Shown here one piece after another: positions 56,728 to 64,000 of a DNA stretch of 64,000 nucleotides. Positions within the stretch are counted from its first letter, which is position 1. The number at the start of each line of letters is the position of its first letter. The stretch is from Pseudomonadota bacterium (lineage in GTDB: Bacteria > Pseudomonadota > Gammaproteobacteria > Steroidobacterales > Steroidobacteraceae). The DNA lies in contig JADJBE010000001.1 in the NCBI GenBank assembly GCA_016703895.1, positions 497,501 to 561,500 on the forward strand, in the 5' to 3' direction. Made by a program: the position numbers and the translations under genes. A model generated the notes under the pieces. That model made no database searches, was not told where the DNA came from, and saw nothing but the letters and a program-made list of their open reading frames with translations.

Positions 56728-57122
56728 GTACCCACCGTGGCACCATCGCCGGCCGCCTCAAACGCGGCCCATTCGTAAAATTCGAGTTCATCGCCCGCTT
56801 CGGCCAGCTCCAGCACTTCGTTATCCACTAACAACTCGAACTCGCTGTTGCCACCAACAGGCAGCGTGCCGGGTGTCTGCAAGTCAGGCCGGGCGGCGAA
56901 CAACACAATGCCGATGACGAGCGCGGCAGCCAGCGCACCCGCTGGCGCATAGGCGCGCCAGCGCGCGATGAATGCGGGTTCACTGCGCTTGGCGAGTGCG
57001 GCATAGCGCGCCTGCGTGAGCCGCGACTGCGTGCGGCCATCGAGGCGCGACGCACTCGCCTCGAGTACCTCGCGACTGCGTGTCTCGAATCGCTGCTGCT
57101 CGTCTGCTGGGCTGGTCACCAC
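56724..57122 (-). CDS. DUF3619 family membrane protein, putative anti-sigma
   Basis: A 132-residue protein. The cytoplasmic N-terminus (FETRSREVLEASASRLDGRTQSRLTQAR) is typical of DUF3619. One membrane helix follows (APAGALAAALVIGIVLFAA) and then an acidic periplasmic tail (FELLVDNEVLELAEAGDELEFYEW). It overlaps the sigma-factor gene by 7 bp. DUF3619 proteins are regularly found next to ECF sigma factors and are plausible membrane anti-sigma or co-regulators (context-based inference). Confidence 0.82.
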   Translation of the reverse strand: MVTSPADEQQRFETRSREVLEASASRLDGRTQSRLTQARYAALAKRSEPAFIARWRAYAPAGALAAALVIGIVLFAARPDLQTPGTLPVGGNSEFELLVDNEVLELAEAGDELEFYEWAAFEAAGDGATVGT

Positions 57123-57738
57123 ACGTCTCCCAAGCGCGCGCGCAAAGTCTCCAGCGCGCGAAAATAATGCGTCTTCACACTGCCTTCGGAGCAGCCCATC
57201 GCTGCTGCCGTGGCAGCGGTATCGAGCGCTTCGAAGTTGCGCAGCAGGAAGGCTTGGCGCTGGCGCGCCGGCAGCGCCGCGATCGCCTGTTCGAGCACGT
57301 CGATCGCCTCGTTCATTTCGAGTTGTCGTGGCGGCTGCGGCTGCGGGCTCTCCGCCATGGCCATTGGATCGGGCAACTCATCATCTTCGTCGCCCAGCTT
57401 GGCTGGCAGCCACGCCATCACGCGCCCGCGCACCGTGCGCCGACGCTGCATGTCACGGATCACGTTTTCCAGGATTCGGTAGAACAGGGGCGGCCACTCG
57501 GCCGCAGGCCGCGCAGCTAGGACTGCACCAGCTTCATCATGGCATCCTGCACCGCATCGAGCGCATCCGCCTCGTTGCGCAGGCCGAGCTGCGCGATGCG
57601 AAACGCCTTGCGTTCCACGCCCGCGAGAAACACGTCTAGCGCGCGGTTGGTGGCATCTGCGCTGCTCAGCTGATCGCTCCGGCTCCGCCTCACAGTGGGC
57701 GTGCTATAAACCGCAGCGAGCGTAACAAAGGCCGTCAT
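57116..57738 (-). pseudogene. ECF sigma factor of the DUF3619/DUF3106 operon, frameshifted
   Basis: Sigma region 2 lies in one frame (LGLRNEADALDAVQDAMMKLV) that meets a stop at 57517. The following frame (to 57116) has LFYRILENVIRDMQRRRTV, LPARQRQAFLLRNFEALDTAATAAAMGCSEGSVKTHYFRALETLR (region 4). One missing base at the stop restores QSYAARPAAEWPPLFYRIL, joining them exactly as in intact homologues. The start is uncertain: ATG at 57738 or at 57813. It heads an overlapping operon with DUF3619, a small acidic protein and DUF3106. Confidence 0.8.
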
Positions 57739-57998
57739 GCTGGGTACAACGCACTGCAACCGTTGCGGTTGACTACCAAGTGTCCGGGCTATGCGACGTA
57801 GAGAATCAGCCACTTACGAACAATGCCGCACAACAGGTGTCATGAATGTGTCATAAGGCGCCCGCCCGATCAGACTGCCAATAGGTAAGCTATTGATTTT
57901 TATGATTTTCATGCCATTTGGTCACGATTCGATCAGACCCACTTGTAGTTGCAAAATCACCGCGGTTTTGTCGCTGGACACAGCAGTTCTCCACAGTG
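57739..57998. other. Divergent intergenic region between sigma operon and priA
   Basis: About 300 bp including the DnaA-box region listed separately. An AT-rich stretch near 57890-57920 could hold a promoter, but no clear pair of hexamers is visible. If the sigma start is the ATG at 57813 the region is shorter. No RNA gene is recognisable. Confidence 0.5.
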
Positions 57999-58021
57999 TT
58001 ATCCACAGCCGCTGTGGACAA
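57999..58021. promoter_or_regulatory. DnaA box pair and palindrome just upstream of priA
   Basis: TTATCCACA at 57999-58007 is a perfect match to the E. coli DnaA box. TGTGGACAA at 58013-58021 is a one-mismatch box in opposite orientation. Together they form the palindrome TCCACAG-CCG-CTGTGGA (58002-58018). The site lies 18 bp before the priA ATG. DnaA control of replication genes is known in bacteria; regulation of priA here is inference. Confidence 0.6.
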
Positions 58022-58038
58022 GGCGAGCTGCCGCGTCC

Positions 58039-60285
<2,247 letters not shown>

Positions 60286-60292
60286 ACAAATT

Positions 60293-60772
60293 TCAGCTGG
60301 CCGGACGCTCTTTGGAACGCTGCTGGTGACGCTGCTTGGCGCCGGCCCGCATTTCTTCGCGCGTCAGATAACCGTTCTTGTCGGCATCGAGCTCGTTGAA
60401 CCGCTCTGCCAGCCGCGGCATCTTGGCCTGCACCTCGTCGAGCGAGAACTGGCCATCACCGTTGATATCCGCGTCCTTGAAGCGCTGCTCCATCTCCGCC
60501 TTGCGGTCGGCCCGGCGATTCTGGCGTGCGGCCTGCGCTTCTGCTTGGGTCACGTAGCCGTCCTTGTCAGCGTCCATCGCCTCGAACCGCTGCTGTGCCC
60601 GCTCACTCGACGGCAGCTCGGTGCGTGCCAGACGGCCATCGCCATCCTGGTCCATTTTTTTGAACATGTCGCCCCGTTGTGGGCGGGCGTTATCCGCCGC
60701 ACTGACGACGGGCGACGTTGCGACGAGGGCAACGGCCAGCAGCGTGGCGGGCACCAAGGTGAAACTTTTCAT
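60293..60772 (-). CDS. Secreted EF-hand calcium-binding protein
   Basis: A 159-residue precursor. The start at 60772 follows an AGGAG ribosome site and precedes a signal peptide (LVPATLLAVALVATSPVVSA); the longer open frame upstream is not used. Four EF-hand-type loops are visible: DQDGDGRLARTE, DADKDGYVTQAE, DINGDGQFSLDE and DADKNGYLTREE, all with the canonical Asp/Asn/Gly/Glu positions. The linkers are rich in Arg and Gln. It should bind Ca2+ in the periplasm; partner unknown. Confidence 0.92.
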   Translation of the reverse strand: MKSFTLVPATLLAVALVATSPVVSAADNARPQRGDMFKKMDQDGDGRLARTELPSSERAQQRFEAMDADKDGYVTQAEAQAARQNRRADRKAEMEQRFKDADINGDGQFSLDEVQAKMPRLAERFNELDADKNGYLTREEMRAGAKQRHQQRSKERPAS

Positions 60773-60884
60773 GCAATGCTCCTGGCAATAGTCAAAACGC
60801 CTTGCGGCTCTGCATCTGACCAAACGGCGGAGTCCCAGTTCGGTTGACAGGCTACAATGACGCGCTTTAGCTGAAGCTCCGCCC

Positions 60885-62642
60885 TTGAAGACCGAACTCG
60901 AGCATCTACTGCGCCAGGCCGTCGCGAGCCTGGCACCCGCTGTGCTGACATCGCAGCCCGATCCGGCCAGTATTGTCGTGGAACGTACCCGCGATCCCGT
61001 ACACGGCGATTTTGCGACCAATGTCGCCTTGCGCCTGGCGAAGGGTGCGGGGCGCAAACCGCGCGAGCTGGCCGAGGCCATTGTGGCGGCGCTACCGGCC
61101 AACGAGCTGATCACGAGCGCCGAGATCGCGGGCGCCGGCTTCATCAACTTTCGGCTCGCGCGCACGACGTTCGCCGCCACGCTGCGCCGAATTCATACCG
61201 AAGGTGAGCGGTTCGGCCGCGGCACTGTCGGTGCTGGCACCAAGGTCTTGCTTGAGTTTGTCTCGGCCAATCCCACCGGGCCAATGCACGTGGGCCATGG
61301 TCGTCAGGCGGCCTATGGCGCAACGCTCGGCAATATGCTCGAGGCAGCGGGCTTCGACGTGCAGCGCGAGTTCTATATAAATGATGCCGGCCGCCAGATC
61401 GAGATCCTCGCGGTCAGCGTCTATCTGCGCTACCTCGAGGCCTGCGGCGAGTCACTCACGTTTCCGTCCAATGGTTATCGGGCCGAGTACATCCAGCCGG
61501 TCGCCGCCGCACTGCGCGCCAAGCTTGGCGATTCGCTGCGCCAGCCGAGTGCCGCCGTATTCGCAGCTGCGCCGCCCGACGCGCCCGTTGGCGACAAGGA
61601 CAAACATATCGACGCGCTGATCGGCAACGCGCGTCGCCTGTTAGGCAACGAGCGCTTCGATGAGGTCATCACCTTTGCACGCGATCGGCTGCTGGCGGAG
61701 ATCCGCGACGACCTCGACGGCTTTGGCGTGACGTTCGACCGCTGGTATTCCGAGCGCGAGCTGGAGACGAGCGGTGCGATCGAGCGGGCACTCACTAAAC
61801 TGCGCGCTGCCAACCGCGTCTATCGCAAAGACGGCGCTGAGTGGTTTCGGGCCACCGAATTCGGCGATGACGAGGACCGTGTCGTGGTGCGCGAGAATGG
61901 CCTCAAGACCTATTTCGCGTCCGACATTGCTTACCACTACGACAAGCGGCAGCGCGGCTTTACCAAGCTGATCGACGTGTTAGGCGCTGATCACCACGGT
62001 TACGTTGCGCGCGTTCGTGGCGGCCTGGTAGCACTCGGCGAGCCCGCCGACTGTCTCGAGGTGTGCTTGATACAGCTCGTCAGCCTGTTTCGCAATGGCG
62101 AGAAGCTCTCGATGGGCAAGCGTGAGGGTAACTTCGTAACCCTGCGCCAGTTGCGCGACGAAGTCGGCAACGACGCCTGCCGGTTCTTCTATCTGATGCG
62201 CAGCAACGATCAGCATCTCGATTTCGATCTCGAGCTCGCCAAGTCGCGCTCAAACGAGAACCCGGTCTACTACATCCAGTACGCGCACGCGCGGGTAGCG
62301 AGCGTGCTCAAGCAGCTGGAGTCGCGCAGCCTGCACTTCGACCGTGAGCAGGGTCTGGCACAGGCAGAACGGCTCAACGGTCCGCATGAAGAAGCCGTGC
62401 TCACCGCGCTGTCCCGCTACCCCGAAGTCGTCGAACACGCCGCGCTCGCGCGCGCACCACACGCACTCGTGCACTATCTACGCGAGCTCGCCAATGCATT
62501 TCACACTTACTACAACGCCGAGCAGTTCATCGTCGAAAATGCCGAATTGCGCAATGCGCGACTGGCGCTGGTGTTAGGCGTGCAGCAAGTCATTCGCAAT
62601 GGCCTGACGATTCTCGGTGTGTCCGCACCGTTGACCATGTAA
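60885..62642 (+). CDS. argS: Arginyl-tRNA synthetase
   Basis: A 585-residue class I synthetase, starting at TTG (60885), where the family N-terminus begins (ELEHLLRQAVA). The HIGH-type signature is SANPTGPMHVGHGRQ with His 135, and the KMSKS-type loop reads EKLSMGKREGNFV. The C-terminal anticodon-binding DALR domain ends as usual near RNGLTILGVSAPLTM. It attaches Arg to tRNA-Arg. It is 15 bp upstream of the SPOR gene, an order common in gammaproteobacteria. Confidence 0.96.
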   Translation: MKTELEHLLRQAVASLAPAVLTSQPDPASIVVERTRDPVHGDFATNVALRLAKGAGRKPRELAEAIVAALPANELITSAEIAGAGFINFRLARTTFAATLRRIHTEGERFGRGTVGAGTKVLLEFVSANPTGPMHVGHGRQAAYGATLGNMLEAAGFDVQREFYINDAGRQIEILAVSVYLRYLEACGESLTFPSNGYRAEYIQPVAAALRAKLGDSLRQPSAAVFAAAPPDAPVGDKDKHIDALIGNARRLLGNERFDEVITFARDRLLAEIRDDLDGFGVTFDRWYSERELETSGAIERALTKLRAANRVYRKDGAEWFRATEFGDDEDRVVVRENGLKTYFASDIAYHYDKRQRGFTKLIDVLGADHHGYVARVRGGLVALGEPADCLEVCLIQLVSLFRNGEKLSMGKREGNFVTLRQLRDEVGNDACRFFYLMRSNDQHLDFDLELAKSRSNENPVYYIQYAHARVASVLKQLESRSLHFDREQGLAQAERLNGPHEEAVLTALSRYPEVVEHAALARAPHALVHYLRELANAFHTYYNAEQFIVENAELRNARLALVLGVQQVIRNGLTILGVSAPLTM

Positions 62643-62657
62643 TGCGAGGCTGACGAC

Positions 62658-63272
62658 GTGGCGGTTAGCCGAACGAAGATTACATCGCGCGACTACAAGC
62701 ATGCGCGCGCCGGTGGCTTCAGCTTTGAGCAGATTCGCTGGCCGGAGTTCGCGGTAGGACTCACGCTTGGTCTGGCCTGCGCGCTGGCGGTGCACTTGTA
62801 TTACCGCGGCGCCGAGGCGCGTGCGCTGGACAGTCGCCGCGCCGAAGTCGCTCGGCCGGAGCCGCGGCGCGCCGACGCATCCCCCGATGCAACTACCGAT
62901 GCGGCCACCGATGGCGAGGACGCAGCCAAGAACCTCGACTTCTACGACATGTTGCCGAAGTTCGAGGTCGTCGTACCAGAGAAGGACAAGGAAGTTCGCG
63001 GTGAACGCGGCAACACGCTCGGGCCGATCGAGCGACCGGGCGTCTATGTGCTGCAAGCGGGCTCTTATCGGGATTTAGTGGAAGCACAACGTGTTAGCAC
63101 GCAACTGCGCATGCAAGGCATCGAGGCGCAGGTGCAGCGTGTCGCTGTGGATGAAGATGTGTGGCACCGCGTGCGCATTGGGCCGATTACGGACCTCGCC
63201 GAGTTGAACCGACTGCGCGCCAAGTTGCGCACACGCGAACTCGACACACTTGTTATTCGAGTGGGTGAGTGA
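62658..63272 (+). CDS. SPOR domain membrane protein (FtsN-like)
   Basis: A 204-residue protein from GTG. The cytoplasmic N-terminus (SRTKITSRDYKHAR) is followed by one helix (FAVGLTLGLACALAVHLYY), a periplasmic linker rich in Ala, Asp and Pro, and a C-terminal SPOR domain (about 128-203: GVYVLQAGSYRDLVEAQR, VWHRVRIGPITDL). SPOR domains bind denuded septal peptidoglycan. This architecture and the position after argS fit an FtsN-type division protein. Confidence 0.9.
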   Translation: MAVSRTKITSRDYKHARAGGFSFEQIRWPEFAVGLTLGLACALAVHLYYRGAEARALDSRRAEVARPEPRRADASPDATTDAATDGEDAAKNLDFYDMLPKFEVVVPEKDKEVRGERGNTLGPIERPGVYVLQAGSYRDLVEAQRVSTQLRMQGIEAQVQRVAVDEDVWHRVRIGPITDLAELNRLRAKLRTRELDTLVIRVGE

Positions 63273-63289
63273 TTAACGGAGGTTTTGCA

Positions 63290-64000
63290 GTGTCAAACGT
63301 AGTATCCATCGACGGCCCGGTGATCGTCACACGCGAGTTGCCGCGGCAACTGCAGCTGTTCGAGCAAGTTCTGGGCATGCAGCGTATTTACGACGAGCAG
63401 CTGGATGCCGAACAAACTGCGGCATGGTTCGGCGTGGCACAGCAAACCGCGCGCATTCTGTTACTCGAAACTCCCGGTACGGGCATCGGCGTACAGCTGG
63501 TTGAGTTCTCGCCGGGATCGGACACCGTCATTCGCGTAGGCGGGGTCGGGATCGCGAGCGACGCACTCAAAATGATCGATTTTTTTACCAGCGATCTGGC
63601 TGCGGCGAAGCAAGCCTTTCGGCGCCATGACTTTGAGCTGGTGACTGAAGGCGCCCAGATGCAGCTGCCAGACGGCAACCGGTTCATCGAGGCACATATC
63701 AAGGGGCCGGACGGCGTCATGATCGCGGCTATCCTGTCTCAGACGGCGCCGGCGGCAAACTTTGTCAGCGTCACAGATCGCTTGTTTAGCGAAGTACAGA
63801 GCAGTTCCGGCCCGGTCAGCGACTTCGAGCCTGTGCGGCACTTCTATGAAGATGTGTTAGGCATAGCGATGGGGCTCAGCTACGAGTTCGAGAGCAAGGC
63901 CTTCTCAGATATGATCGGCGCCGGTAAGACTACAAAGATTCGTGCTAACAATTACGGGCGTGTCGTGGAAGACGTGATGCTTGGCATCATTCACTATGGG
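63290..64000 (+). CDS. VOC family protein, cut by window end
   Basis: The GTG at 63290 has a GGAGG ribosome site at 63278-63282, and the frame stays open to the last base (about 237 residues visible). Two VOC-type modules are seen: VIVTRELPRQLQLFEQVLGMQRIY and FVSVTDRLFSEVQ with VRHFYEDVLGIAMG. It resembles two-module glyoxalase-fold proteins of unknown substrate. It follows the SPOR gene by 17 bp. Confidence 0.82.
   Translation, partial: MSNVVSIDGPVIVTRELPRQLQLFEQVLGMQRIYDEQLDAEQTAAWFGVAQQTARILLLETPGTGIGVQLVEFSPGSDTVIRVGGVGIASDALKMIDFFTSDLAAAKQAFRRHDFELVTEGAQMQLPDGNRFIEAHIKGPDGVMIAAILSQTAPAANFVSVTDRLFSEVQSSSGPVSDFEPVRHFYEDVLGIAMGLSYEFESKAFSDMIGAGKTTKIRANNYGRVVEDVMLGIIHYG

Noticed and set aside
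60844..60858. TTGACA and TACAAT before argS as a promoter
   Set aside because: The hexamers are separated by only 3 bp, not about 17, so they cannot serve together. TACAAT alone could be a -10 box, but its -35 region is poor.

Overview
The window is a high-GC, gene-dense chromosomal segment. It has the GC-ending codon preference, short intergenic gaps and gene repertoire of a gammaproteobacterium. Support comes from the priA / argS / SPOR-protein order, a three-subunit Pnt transhydrogenase, a seven-function Mrp antiporter operon, an S46 peptidase and a DUF3619/DUF3106 sigma operon. An assignment near Xanthomonadales, Nevskiales or Steroidobacterales is inference. I see no rRNA, tRNA, CRISPR array, insertion sequence or prophage.

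Layout. 1-11.8 kb: end of a periplasmic polyamine-type binding protein, a hybrid histidine kinase with phosphotransfer domain, a REC response regulator carrying degenerate GGDEF and EAL domains, a secreted subtilase, and a beta-propeller hybrid kinase broken by one frameshift. 11.9-19.2 kb: a VOC protein, an RND efflux pair (permease and lipoprotein adaptor) divergent from a MarR regulator over nested palindromes, an MFS transporter and a SirB2-like membrane protein. 19.2-26 kb: an S46 peptidase, a YceI lipoprotein (frameshifted) divergent from cytochrome b561 and a second YceI, a small membrane protein, and a frameshifted acetyl-CoA hydrolase/transferase. 26-32.8 kb: a Na+/Ca2+ exchanger translationally coupled to mrpA(B)CDE and an apparent mrpF-mrpG fusion. 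32.8-38.2 kb: a VOC protein, then a decayed block (UbiD-like decarboxylase with two in-frame stops, a broken SDR and a DUF6265 domain), a glycerophosphodiesterase and an orphan lipoprotein. 38.2-43.3 kb: a DUF5916 outer-membrane protein, an ASCH protein and acs.

43.4-50.3 kb is the most interesting region. Five co-directional genes encode a TPR-CHAT protease-like lipoprotein, a small secreted protein, a secreted subtilase, an ECF sigma factor with a hydrophobic C-terminal tail, and a single-pass protein shaped like an anti-sigma factor. I read it as a candidate envelope protease-to-transcription signalling system. 50.3-53 kb: an HNH / CobW-type GTPase / 5'-3' exonuclease operon. 53-56 kb: pntAA-pntAB-pntB. 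55.9-57.8 kb: a second overlapping sigma-factor operon. 58-64 kb: priA (with a perfect DnaA box upstream), an EF-hand protein, argS, a SPOR protein and the start of another VOC gene.

Single-base frame disruptions are scattered throughout (about 10.58, 21.49, 24.84, 35.36, 35.38, 35.53, 36.14, 46.85, 51.72 and 57.52 kb). Several sit in short homopolymers. Some are therefore probably sequencing or assembly errors, although the 33.5-36.3 kb block also carries three in-frame stops and may be truly decaying.
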